A stretch of DNA of 64,000 bases, taken from positions 2,274,931 through 2,338,930 of the forward strand of contig JACDOX010000087.1 in assembly GCA_014549065.1 (NCBI GenBank), read 5' to 3'. Positions 48,080 through 61,200 of this stretch are shown here, one piece after another (position 1 is the stretch's first letter; every line of letters starts with the position of its first letter). The translations under genes and the position numbers were made by a program. The stretch comes from Cardinalis cardinalis. Lineage: Eukaryota > Chordata > Aves > Passeriformes > Cardinalidae. The notes below the pieces were generated by a model. The model did not search any database. It had not been told where the DNA came from and worked only from the letters and a program-made list of their open reading frames with translations.

Positions 48080-51000
48080 CATCTCTCAGTTCACATTCAT
48101 CACTGAAAGGTCAAAAAAACTCTTCCTTTGAAACAATTTTGGGGGCATTTTAGCAGCTCCTCTCTGTTATGTAAATCCTTAGCAGAGAGGCTGTGCTGCT
48201 CTGCTGGAGGAAGGATGCTGGAGCTGCTCCTGCAGCCTCTGTGGCCTCTTCAGCTGCTGGGTGAGAAGGGGATTTTGGTTAAATTGAAACACTTGGGGCT
48301 AAGTAACACTCATTCTACNCCATACCTAATCCCTCCAGTGCCAGTTATCTTTGCAACTTTTATGTGTAGGGCTTTTAAGAACTCATTCTGCAGGCAAGGC
48401 TTGTATCCCATGTGAAGCTGTCCCATCTCTCCCTTCCTTTTGAAATGATGCTTGTTAGGCTATAAATATTCATGGAAAAAAGCACACTTGAGTGTTTGTG
48501 TTTGTATTCTAATTAATGAGCAAATTCCTCTTCCCCACGTTCTTATTATGAAAACCTTAAAGATTGTGGGAGTGTGTATATTAATATTAAAAATATGCCA
48601 AGGGAATATTATAAGAGCAGGTTATGACTTGACCATGTGGACTTACACTTCCATGGTGTTATTACCCTATGCTTACCTGAAATTATATTTTAATAAAAAA
48701 CCTTCCTGAAAATACCTGTTTTTCCCAATGTTAATTTGAAATTCTAAGGGAGAAGGAAAAACCCTACAAAAAGTGTTTGACTGAAACTCATAAGCAGAGA
48801 GGAGAAAGAGGTGAGAGGCAGAGTATGGGTAAAGTATCCAGTAATTTTCAATCCTTTTGCAAAGGGAAAAAGTAGCTAGCAATAAAGATTTCTGAGTTTG
48901 ATAAAATATCTCCACAGGATCTTTTTTTCTTTGCAATATTGTGGTTTTCCTAAATCAAGGTCAGATGAGAACTAGATTAGCTACATGATTAATGTGTATA
49001 TTGAGCCTCACATAGCAAAGTCAGCCAGCACACTGAGGACACTTTCATTATGAAGATTGTGCAAATAATCACTGATGTTTAACCACGCAGTAGATTTGAC
49101 TGAAACAATGAAGTTATTNCTAAAAATTTGTCACTCAGTCGCTTCAACAGAATTTACTCCACGAGAAACAGCAACTTGAATGAAAGAGAAGAAAATCAAA
49201 ATCCTAACAGTGCAATGAATGGTCTGAAGACCCTTCAAAAAAGCATGCATTAGTGAATTAACATGTCATGGAACAAAAAGTTCAGGTTTTTATTNGTCTA
49301 AGACTTGTAGGAAGGAAGTGTGGCAGGCTTGCAAAGCCCTCCCTGTGCATGGTGCAGCTCTGAGTTACCCATCAGAAGTGTCAGGTTTGCTGTGCACACC
49401 CAGCAGGTCACTCTTGAGTGTGCCCAAAACATCTTCAACTTATGCAGCAGTTCCGTTTTGCTCATTGTACTGCAAAGCCTTGGAGATAAAGTAGAATATG
49501 TTTCATTTATAAAATGCTTCTGAAGAAAAATAACAGTAAGATTTAGGTTTGTTAGACCTCATTCTGATTTTTCTTTTATCTCTTAGATTAAAAAAAAAAC
49601 CCAAAACCCGGACAAATATTTGAGAAAATGTTTGAAATAAAGTTTGCCTTTCTAGGTAACAGTAACATGGTGAAAGGGTATTTGTGTGTAAGCAAGTATT
49701 AAAATGTAACTTAATTGTGGTTGTAGTGAAATCTTTATGAGAAANGAACTCTGCCTAAATAGGTCTCATAACATGAAGAACTCAAATTCTTCATTGCCAC
49801 AGTGGGGCCTGGGTATATTTGAGAAGTTGTGGTGACAGCTTCCTTTNTGAGAGGGAAAGGAATTCCATTACTCCTTTCATTAACTCTGGTGGTGCCTAAA
49901 AATGTAAACTGTCACTGACATATATTCTGTTGTTAATGATGGCCTGGTCTCCCAGCCAGATGCCCATTTNACTGGTTTCTGTATAAAGCACCACTGGAAC
50001 AGCTGATTAAGTAGATCACAATAACCAAGAGCTAAACTGTGGGAACATCTTGAGTATACAGTTTTCATTTTACAGTGGAAAACCACCAAAATAATCCTAT
50101 CAAAGCAATAAGAAGTAGTCATCTACTGACAACCCAACAGAACCTTGAACTTGCCAACTCAGGCCTTCAGCGTTGTTTAGATTTTAAATAGCTAATATAT
50201 GTACAATTTTAATTCGTTTCTAAGAGGAAAACTGGGGAAATGACAGAGTTGCTGTTGGTGGTAGTACTTGCAAAGGGAGCTGTGTTTGTGCTGTCTGTGC
50301 AGTGGATCGGTTGGGCACAGCACAGTGCATGATGATTTACTTGTGTGTAGTGTGGAATTCTGAAAAAGGCAAGGTAAATCTTGCTTCTGTGTGGTTTTAA
50401 AGGGAATTGAGTTGTATAACTTCAGCGTCANAGTTTGCATTTGGAATAACCAGCACAATTTTCACCTCTCAAAATTTACTGNAAAGTCAATGCACTTAAA
50501 ACTGTAACCACCACCACTGCCCCCCATGTCTATGCTCATTTTGGGGGGAAAATCTCAACTGAGGACAGAGAAAAAGTGGGAAATCTTTCCTCCAATGAGG
50601 ACGTGAAATAAAAATTGAGCCAGGCAGGGGAGCAGTGCTGTGAGGTAGAACTCTGGCGGTCTGATGTGTGCTGAGAGAAGAGATCCAGGTGTTTAGCAAA
50701 CTTGTGGACTTTCATTTTCCTATTACCCATTCTAACCAGCTTCTGAAAGATCATGTGTCTGGTTGCATGTCTTTTGAACACACTGGGCTTTGTTTTTGGT
50801 AGTTTTGTTGTAGTTGTTGAAAAAAAAGAAAAAAAGCCCTCAGAGAATACTTCAACATATTTTTTCCTGCTAGAACAAATGAGCAGCTTGACCAGATGAG
50901 AGATTTGTCCATTCAGCCCTGTGCTTTAATTGGTTACTTGATCATGCCTGGGAAAAATAGATTAACTAGGCAAGCTTTTAGTGAAATTTCCTCAGAGGGG

Positions 51001-53085
51001 TCTGCCAGCCATTAACAATTGGCAGTTTGTGTACACTTTGACCTAAGTATATTTTGGTTTTGTATTTAATAGCCTGTTATTTATTATACAAAATTTTCTA
51101 GTTGCTTTCAAATCATGTAAACTAGTAGGAGTTATTATACCCTCTGCTGAGAAGCTCATAGGTTACTTAGAAGACTGGTGTAAAAAATGCAAAACCTGCA
51201 TATTNCCAGTGCTTTGTAAGTAAAAGTGACCTGGTACATGAGCATAGTCCACCATCCCAAGGGTATGTTCTTCTCTCTCACTTCCTTGCTGTCTCTGGTG
51301 TCTGACAAGACCCCACTTGCTTCAGAACAAAGCTGTTTGTTTTTAATGAACTTAATGCAAATACCTGCTTAGGCTGTGTCTTGAAATCACCATTAGCAGC
51401 ATTTGGGAATATTGGAATAATGTCAACATAACAAAGGTAGATCCAGCTAACAGAGAAGCTCTTGAGGAAATAAGATGTTTAAGTTGTCCTTTTGAGAAAA
51501 GGTGTTTAGGGATTGAAATGATATATAACTTATTTTNTTGGTGCATTAAATAACTTCCTAGAAGTTGAATTGCAATCTCCTGTTTCTAAAAAGCATTATG
51601 ACCTTATTGACAAAGCCAGACAGAGAGAGCTTACCAAGAGAAGATACTGATGGCAACATCTGCATTTTGTCAAGATAACTGAGACAAACACCTGAAAAAC
51701 TAAATTTGCAATTCAGTTGTTGCCTTTTCCTTCCAGGGCTGCTGAGAAACTCTCAGCACTTGAAAGGTAGAAACAGACAAAGGGCCCAGGAGTGGCTGAT
51801 GAGAACATCTATTCTCTCTTTGCTTCTTCAGAAGTGGTGTCTTGTTATGCTGTTTCTTCTGTCTCCTTTCGAATCTCACTTCTCCAGAAAAGAATTAAAA
51901 TTTTAACAGTAACAAGAGATTAAAAGCTCTTTCACTAATGTATTTTCTTATTTTGCAAAGTAGCAGTTAATACCATCTTTAATATCTATAAGCCTGTCAA
52001 GGAAAAGATTTTTATTATAAATTTTGTAGTGAAAGGGAAGGCAAAAAGGAATATCACTAAAGCTCATTATTTGCATTTTAAATATTCATCTGTTTCTNTC
52101 TCTTCTGTAAAATTTTACGTTCCTAGTTCAAGGAGGCGTCTGCCACAGCACTAAGCATGCTTTTTTCAAATGCTGCTCCATTTTTAATTGTTTAATATGG
52201 GTGGAGTCTGTGTAAATACCACTGATTTAGGGGCTAAAAGTATAAAANTTGGGATTATACTTCAGGTAGGCACTGCATATTTATTCTGGGGATACCTTGT
52301 GAAGAAGAATTAATCCCTCCATTTCCTCCATTTCTTAAAATGCCAAAATTAAAAGAAACAATCAGGTGTATTCAGTCAGCTAACAGTGGAGGTTACTTAT
52401 TACTGATTTTCAAAGAGAAGTTGTAGTTACCCTGGATATATTTGGACCCNTCTGTACATGTGGCATCTGACACGTGGGTTGATTAACCCTTTGGATCCCA
52501 GAAGAAACACCTCCAAAATGACTTTGTGTTGCTTATCCTGATTTTCCTCAGACCTTTTGACCTAATGGTGGAAGTCATGGACCAAAATGTGTTCTGTCCA
52601 TCCTTGATTGAATCTGGGTTCTAGTTTCATCGTCCTTGTGCTGTGGTGCCCCTTGGCCAAGCCTTGGTCATTGGAAAGGCTGTTGTCTTATTCCTGGGGC
52701 CTTGAAGGTCCTTGCTGCTAGCAGAAGCTGGTGACACCANTGGTGTGGCAGCCCCTGAGGACACGTGGAGCTCAGGGTGGTGGGTGAAGTGAGGATCTGG
52801 GTAAAGGAAGATGAGGTCTAAAATAGGAAATAGATCTGTTACTCACTGAAGGAGATGGCAGAATACCTTTGTTTTCAGAGCAAAACATCCTTGACACTGC
52901 ACGCATCCTCTAACACAAGCATCCAGTCCAAGCAAGCTAACAAATCTCTGTGTGGTTAAACTATTTCTGATGAGTTTTTTCCCTAAAATGGAAGTTTGTC
53001 TGTTCTAAAGTTTACTAGAAATATAGTATGCGAGATCTCTGTGAAACAGAAGAATTTGTCTCAAAGAGTAAGACAGAGGAATTTT
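48080..53085. other. Non-coding AT-rich DNA
   Basis: No supported gene, RNA or named repeat. Short A/T runs are scattered (for example 49588-49598 and 50820-50836). Confidence 0.5.
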
Positions 53086-53128
53086 TAAAATATATTTTAT
53101 ATATATATTATATATATATATNTTATTC
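53086..53128. repeat. TA microsatellite
   Basis: TA-rich run interrupted by TTT and one N. Typical decayed dinucleotide repeat. Confidence 0.85.
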
Positions 53129-56100
53129 TGAGAATGTGAAAATTGCTTTTTTTTGGTGCCTGGACTGTCAATACCAACTCAATATCCATGATAACAACAA
53201 GCTAAGCAGAAAGTTGTGCTGCAGTTGTGAGATAATGCTGGCAAAATAATTAACTCCATCAATCAAACTCAGAGCAGGATCCTCCAGAAACTTAAAGGTG
53301 AGTCTGCAAAAGCTGATAAATATTACTCAACAGAAACTCTCCAAGACCCTGCTAAGAGGGATTTTTAAGGAAGTGTTAAAACCCATCTGTCTGGAGACAG
53401 TTCTNCCCTGAAGCAAGGGGGCAGATTGAAGTTAATTTCTTGTTAGTAAACTCTGGTAATGGTAGTTGAGTGCATAAATATCACTTGCATTTATATAGAC
53501 TTATGTTACTACACTGATATAATACAAATTGTCATAAATAACATGCATAGGTATTTGGTATAGGCACAGGTGCCCCTGCACTTCCATGGAGTTAGTAAAT
53601 CCAGCATACAGGTGTGCTTTGAAATGTTGCACCAACAGAATAAGTCGAATTTTGATTTAAAAGTTTGGTTTTTGTACTGTGCTATGTTTTTTCCCCTCTG
53701 TATATGAGTTTTCAATGAAGAAAAAACCTGGTTTGTCATGAAGGCTTTCTTTTTTTTCTTACCAATAAAAGTGAATGCATTTGTGAGCAGTGCCTTAAGC
53801 ATTTGTTTAGTTTAAAGGAAGACTTGAGAAAAACTGTGTTTAAGCACTCTGCTAATTGGTACCTTGAAATTGAGCTGATGCTCAGAATTACAGGGGTCTG
53901 GACAAGGGCTCAATCCACCGTGGTAGAGAAGATTTGGCAGCCAGAATCTGTTGGTGCCTCCAGGCTGTCCCTTAACACTGGCATCCAGGAGTTGTTGCTC
54001 TGGTGGGGCAAAACTCTCTCAGCATTGAAAAGATGGAGGAGTTTGTTTGCTGCCTCTTGTCAGCTCTGAGTGTCCTGCTGGCACCTCTACACCTCCTGCA
54101 GGCTCAGCATCCTGCGTGGCATCCTAACAAGATGCAGCTTGTGGTGAAACCCAGGCCTGTGCCTCCCCTTTCTCTTGTGTTATGTGTGTGAGAGCAGGGA
54201 AATATCTGGCACTTTGCAGGTAATGGCTTCTAAGTTGCAGCAATTATTCATGCAGGGAGAAAGCAAGCTGATGGAAATGTTTCATCACAGAAAAACACCT
54301 TTTTACACAGGTACATGTTGACTTCAAAACANCTCTCTGAGCCACTGTTTGCTTTGAGTCTTTTTTTTTCCCTGCATATTTAATGCCCTTTCTGCATATA
54401 GAAGTGTATCTGCATAGGATTTATGGCTTTGGGGATTGCTGTTGTAGCCTGAACACCTAGAACATGGCACAGCAGACCATAAATAGTGGTGTGGATAAAG
54501 CCCTGAGCAGCTTCAAGGAGACTCTTGGAGTAGCAGGTTATGTGTGCTCCCATAAGGTCTAANCTGGGCAAATTTGTAGTGCAAGAAAAGATGCACACAC
54601 TTAAATAGGAACATGATGGGGATTTTTGAAGGAGTTTTGNATGAGTTAGAGACAGGACCTCTGATTTTTTCGGATGATGTGACTTATTTTTCTTATCTTC
54701 TGCATAGGCAGGGAGGGTAAGGTTGGCTCNCATCTTTACTGCATNGTTCAGAAAGTCATGAGACNTTTTAAGGATTTATTGACTAATAAAACACTGCCAA
54801 TAAGGATATTNATGTTTTTGACCCAATCCTTAAATAGTTCATCTTATGGACTCATGCTACCGTGTAAGCTTTCTTAGGTAATCATGTTATGACACACAAA
54901 CCTACAGCATTGCATTTTAAACTCCTTGNTTACCTCTGTAACTATTTCTATTTTTTCTGTATCTTCAGCTCTAAAACGCTAAACTTTCTTCAACTTAATG
55001 TGTCTCTGCTTCAAACTATAAATCCACATTCTCTCTCCTAGCACCTATGTTTGGAAGCCTTTTCCAAGGTCTCAGATCAAATCTTGTGTTTAATTCTAAG
55101 CTTTGGCTTACAGGCCCAAGGTTCTGAGAGTTCCCTGTATTTCAGATTCCAACAGAACAGGACTGTAGTTTAATATCTATCTGTTTGTTACCTCTGCTTC
55201 TGGATTAAATATCCTCAGCAGCATCTGATGCAGACTGGCTAAAGGTTTGTGCTGGTGAATTGCACTAGTCAGAACTGGAAAATGANTCCTTTTTCCCATC
55301 TCTTTTTTTTCTGCTCCTTGGGGGTAAAGTGGTGGTAATCAGAGCCAAGTTATAATTACCCAGTGAGACTGAGTTGCTTAGGTGTGTAGCTAAAGATTTA
55401 TCCTCTTGGCAGTGATGCTCAGAGGATTCCAAGAACCTCCCCATGGGACATTCTGAACTGGGATGGGATCCCATTCTGGATCCCATTCATAGATGGGATT
55501 TATTTGCCCCATGGACCCCCTGACCTTCCCAGCTTGGTCACCTTCCTCATCTGGAAATTCCTATTGACTGAAACAATTCAAAATTAGCTTGGGCATCTTT
55601 ATATAATACACTGTGATTTAGGTGTATTCTGAGCTATACCTTCTCCTTCATATGGTTTGAAAACAGGTGAGGAAGAAACTCTGTTTTTTATGAATTTTCA
55701 GCAGCGTTTTCCCTTCCTGAGGGCTTCCATCAGAACTGGATTACNTTGTGCCCCTGGTAATCATTGAATAAATGTGTTAAAAGGTACTCGATCACTTCAG
55801 CAAGTACCCCCCTGTGGCTTCTGCAGGGCCTTGTGTGAATTGTACAAGATGTTCAACATTTTCTATGCCTTATTGGTTTGACCTTTAAATATTATTTAAA
55901 ATGTGAATGTGATATCATCTGCAACCAGCAGATAAAGGCTTATGAGCAAAAGGACAGTATTTTGTTGGAGGATTGCTATATTTAAGAATAACATAACCTT
56001 TGAAGGTCTAGTAAAATTGCAATAAAATTAGTGGATTTTTGAAAACAGCAGTAAAATTGGTGTATTTTTCTAATCTAAAAAAGTAAAAGGCTCTGGTTTA

Positions 56101-58055
56101 TAATCTGAACTTGGAAGTTTTTCCACCTAGTCTGATTTTTTTGTTATTTTCTATATCATTAGTCTCATGCTGGGCAGTATAAAGGTATGTTTATAACATG
56201 ATAGCTTATATGCAGGAGTATATAAGAAAAATGTCACATTTCATCTTTAATGGAAATGCTTGTAGTATATAACTACACAGTTGTAGGGTGTATGTGAAGG
56301 ATTTTCAGTTTCTTAGAGGAGTCTGGGTGCAAAAGACCATGAAGTAAAAGATTTCATTATTTAAAATCCCACCTGGGTAACATAATTATATACAAATGTN
56401 GCTTTTTAGATTTCATAACTATTTGGTGTTTTAATGCGTTTTTCAGATAGTTTAATTGTAGAAAAGGAATTTGCAGGCTGTGAATGCTCGTGGGGGCTGC
56501 TGACCTCTGAGAGGAGGCCAGGAGTGCAGCTGTTGGGCAAGCTCTAGGGCTGGGTGGCAGCTCAGTGTCCTCCTTTGCTTTGACCATGGGAGGTTTTCAC
56601 CTGTGTTGCTGAAACACCCACTCTCACTGAGAAGTTGTGTATTGTTTNACTGAGGGGTTTAGAACACAAACTTTGGTGTTTTCTGATATCTCTGTCCTTC
56701 TGAGCACACTTGACTAAAGCTGCAGCGTGCAGTTGCAATAGCATTTGAGATCACAGTGTCCACCCTTGCTGTAGTGTATTTTTCAGACGTGGGTCTGCAA
56801 GCCCTTCTGTTTGCAAGCCTTGAGCTGTGCTTGGCAAAGGAAGGCTTTGAAAAGCTGAGCTCAGGCAGAGCAGACTGAGCCTGTTGTGTGAGCTGGGCCT
56901 GCANATGCATCCCCTCAATGTGGTGCTGCAGTCGGGCTGGACTGCCTGTAATTACTCCGTTAGGGAGAGCATTGAGGCTATAAAGAAATCGTGGGAGCAG
57001 CATTTCCCTCTCTGACCNTGACCCAGGAGCAGATTGACAAAAGTAATATTGTGTGAAATGTGGGCTCTTTTAAACCTGATTGTTTCATTATCCTCAATCA
57101 ACCTGCACTACTCTAAAGAAAAATCAAGTGTAAGCAATAGCAGGAGGCAATANAAAGGGTACCACTGATCATCAGCGCTTTAAAAAAGTGGTTTCTGCTT
57201 TGCAGCTTCTTCTATTCTACTGCTTTGCTTCTTCTTCTTTTTTGTTTTTCTAAAGATTAATTTAAGTTATCTAAAACTGAAATTTATATGTTCTGCAGTC
57301 ATTTTTCTATTTTTCAATTTTGTTCAGTTTGCTTAAAGGGCAGCTGGTAGGAATTTACCTTGTTTAACCTTAGGCTTAATCTTTTCCCCTGGGGTGGGAT
57401 TTGAAACCCTTCTGTGCTGGAGTCAGTAAATGCTTGCCAGTTGCTAAATATAATAAAATTAATTTCTGTCCANGTGAACATTTTAATTTGAAGAATAAAG
57501 GATCCTTGTAGTTAATGACATGGCTGAAATTGTTAAAGCTAAGTCTCAGGCTGAGTAATAAAATGTNACTACATCCCATAAATTTTTTCCTTTTCTTTTT
57601 CCTCCAAAAAAAATTATCAAAATATTTTCATTTATACAAAAAATTATCAAAATGTGTTTATATTTAAATGTTTTAAAATTACCAGAAGTTTTTATTTCCC
57701 CTCCAAAAAAATTACCAAAATGCCCAGCTATTACATAAACCTTGTCTGAATATTTTATTAAAAAGCACTTACAGTACATAGTTTTGTACTCCACAAAATG
57801 AGAAACACTTAAGAATGTTTCTCTGGAATGCTGCATTCATTTCCTTATCTTTCCCAGAGCTGGGATTGAAGAGAAATTTTTTATATTGCAGGAAAAATTA
57901 ACAAAGAAAACCCAAATAATTTTGGACAGATAATGAATTATCTCAGGTGACACAGCTTCAGTAGCTTGTTATTGCTTGGGACATGCACAGTTCTGTGCTT
58001 GTTGCTGAGAACAAAACTTGCTATTGCTGCACATAAAGTGATCTGGGAGGTATTA
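53129..58055. other. Non-coding AT-rich DNA
   Basis: It contains a BamHI-type palindrome at 55463-55474 and a degenerate A-rich repeat at 57603-57721. A GC-richer stretch near 56480-56590 has no recognised exon. Confidence 0.5.
57603..57721. repeat. Degenerate triplicated A-rich word
   Basis: A word of the form (c)caaaaaaattatcaaaat occurs at about 57603-57623, 57635-57653 and 57701-57721 (the last with acc for atc). A weaker partial copy lies near 57672-57687. Spacing is irregular, so this is an imperfect local repeat rather than a microsatellite. Confidence 0.7.
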
Positions 58056-58059
58056 ATGA

Positions 58060-58260
58060 GTCTCAAGGAGAGTTTCAGGGGGTCTCCATGACCATCCATA
58101 ATGGGATGAGTTCTGTGGATGGGAAAGTTCTTCCTCCTGTCAGGACTGTCAGAACCCCTGAGCGTGTTCTTATCACTGTTGTGGGCTTCAGTCGCNGCTT
58201 CCTAACGAGAGATATCAGGAGGAAAAATGTACTTCTGTAAATAACAGGGTTTTTTAGTGG
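58060..58260. other. CpG-containing segment open on both strands, possible exon remnant
   Basis: Several CpGs cluster at 58150-58210. On the minus strand a pyrimidine-rich acceptor-like run ends in 'ctctcgttag' (about 58200), followed by an open frame of more than 80 codons with a coding-like mixture of polar residues. On the plus strand an open frame of about 60 codons covers the same bases. I recognise neither protein, and no convincing splice donor is visible. It may be an exon, an old repeat or chance. Confidence 0.2.
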
Positions 58261-61200
58261 TTCAGCCACTCAAGGGATAGCTCACCATTTCTGAAGCTAT
58301 TCCTTTGGTGTTTCATGAAGAACTTTTCCTCTCTTAAAACTTTTTGCTGTCTATGGCANCAAAAGACCAAGTGACTTCAAAATAATTAATACTTCAGCGT
58401 TTTTCATTGTTCTTGCCCCAGTTTTTGCATGCTGCTATGCCAATCCTAAAAAATCAAAATCTCATTAGCTCCTAAATCCAGGGAAATCTGGAACCATGTT
58501 TGGTTCCTGTTTCCAAGAGGGGAACACATCTTCATTTTCCAAAATTGTTTATTGCCAATTTTTCTTGCTCACAATGCAGCAGGTGGATGTGTTAACTTTT
58601 GCTCTTAACAGAGGCAATATATAATTTATGTGATTTTGGCAGCAAAATATGTATTGATGTTAAATGCTTAAAATTTGAGTAGTTAATTGATTTTATTTTA
58701 GTTTTTTTAAAGAACATGTAAAACATGAAAATGCTTGCTGTAAATCATCTCTGGATCATTTACATATTTAGAAAAAGTTTAAATGTTTATTAATTTCAGC
58801 AGTAACTGCTGGTTTGTTATTTTACCTGGAGCTAGGAAACATTAAAACGGTATCTCCTTTTTATACTTCTCTCTGCTTTCATCAATGTGTCTGTAATGCT
58901 GTCATGNAGAGTCTTGAATTCCAGCATCTTTAAGACATTTAATAATTGCTTTTTGTGCGTGATTAAAGATGCAGATTTATATTTCTGATCTGGGATTAAA
59001 CATGCCCTCAGATCATAGTGGGGCACATCATCCCTGCAGTTTAATCTTTGATTTTTCTGTTTCAATGGAATTAGGGCAAAGCTGGAATCTAAACCAATGA
59101 NGGATTCTGGGAAAAAGTAGGTTGTCCTTTTTTTTCTCTTTGCATGAGGTTCAAATGAAGATATTCCCTTAGAAAACTAGCTGCTGTCTTAGAAGCACTA
59201 ACCACAAAGACATCAGCAAGGAGTGTGTAAGATCAGAACTGACTTGCTGTGTTTGGGCTCTCTCAAGCATCTTCCTCAGTCTCTGAGCGTGCCTCATCTC
59301 CTATTGCTGTGCTTTCCAACAGAATTTACTCTTCAGCCATCCCCACATCTCGGCATTACTAGAAGCTACAAGTTTCTGTAACAAACTTCATACCCTTTGT
59401 TTGGTTACTACTTCTGGGTGTCATGTCTTAGGACATTTCAGGCAGCTTATGGCAGTTTANTTTTCTGGAGGAGCCTGTGAAGATTTACACTCTCTTCATG
59501 CTCTTTGGCTTATTAAACTTTTTCCCTTCTCATCTGCTTAGAGCTAATACAAACTAACCTTGAAATNAAACTTTAGCCTGTCTCTCCAGGATTTCAGCAG
59601 CAGAAATAATTTGAAAAATGACCCAAGACTTGCAAGAAATGGTCAAAGCAGGATTAATTAATTTCTTAATTACGAAGTCCTTTCACTCCAAAAGGAGACA
59701 TGATCATTGCTGTCATTTTTGGCCTTGTATGAATTGCTTGGGGGTGCTTAGTAACTGTCTTGTAGATGTTAGTGATGCCTACAGATGTGAGATNACCACA
59801 TCTGCTTTGTTGGAGGCTGAGGTGGTCAGTGCTTTTGTGTTGTGAGTGCTGGCAGGAATGAGGATTCAGTTGAAATGCCTGCCAGGAACCGCCCCTTAAT
59901 TCTGGTTTACTGCCGCTAGTTATAGCTTAATTATGTTTTTATTTATGGCATAATAAAGACTTCAGTGGGTTTGAGATTACCCAGGGTGTGAGTAGGTGGT
60001 GGTCCCCCTCCTCCTCTGTTAGCTCCAGCCCATGGCATATATCTGTGTGTGGTTTCTGGGTGTCTGATGGAGCCTTTGTTTGGGTGTGCTGGCTGTTCCA
60101 GTATTGGATCTGTCCCTGGAGAGCATTATCTCCAGATAAAGATATGACAGCCATCAATGAGATCAGATTANCTTGTAAACGTTTATTTGAAAAGGGAATT
60201 GGAATTGTGATTATTAATTTATAATTTAATTCCTCCTTTACCTAAATGCATCTCACGGACTTTAAATGAGATTCTAGGAAATACTGATCAACATTAGACA
60301 GGAGCAAATACCCTAAAGTTTTGTCTTCTGAGGNATCACAGTGGATTCATTTATGAGCTGTTCAGATGATTTAAATGTTTTGTCTCCGTTTTGGGCAGAA
60401 TATTGAATTTGCAGCTGTGCCATATCCTGCCAGGTGAGCTGTACCTGACACTTTGGAGCAGTGGAGCCCCAGTTTGTACCCAGCCCTGGGACAAAGCTGG
60501 TGTCCTCAGGCTGCTTGGAGCACCTTTAATTTAAAAAGTGGATACCTGCTTGGGCATCGTTCAGTAATCACCTAGGAGAGATTGTCATCTTTCATTACTG
60601 CATTAACATTTAGAACTGCCAACAGAGTGCCAGCTCACAATAATTGAGCAGAGGCCCATGAAAATGAGTTTCTTACCTTGTAATTGTGCATATGGTCAGG
60701 TTGTTCACTCACTTGGGGTTATTTTGCAAGTGACATNCTTTTCTCACTAAATTTTAGCTTAATTTTTAAATTACTGGCTTAGACTCTTAACTCCTTAAAA
60801 TACCTATTTTGGAGCTGGAAGAGGAAAAATGGGAGAAGCATTTCTGTCTCCTTTGAGACTTGTGACTTGCAGCTTTTCCAGCACTGCATTTCTGAGATTT
60901 GATAGAGCATGATTTTGAGGCAATTCCTGTTGTTCTGTTTTCAGGGAAAGAACAAGGGTTTGGAACATTGTGCATTCTGAAATAAAGCCTCTAATTTTGT
61001 GTTTCACACAATCTGTCCTTCCTTGCCAATGCTTCAGCCCAAACACCTCTTATCTAACAAGCTAGAATTTCTTTTTGTGGTATAATATTCAGAAGTCCCA
61101 AATATTTATCGTTTAATGGAAATTAGGCATGTGTAATGTCCATACTAATGGAATATTTGTGTTCCTTCAGTAAACTAGATTTTAATTAGAAGTTACATTG

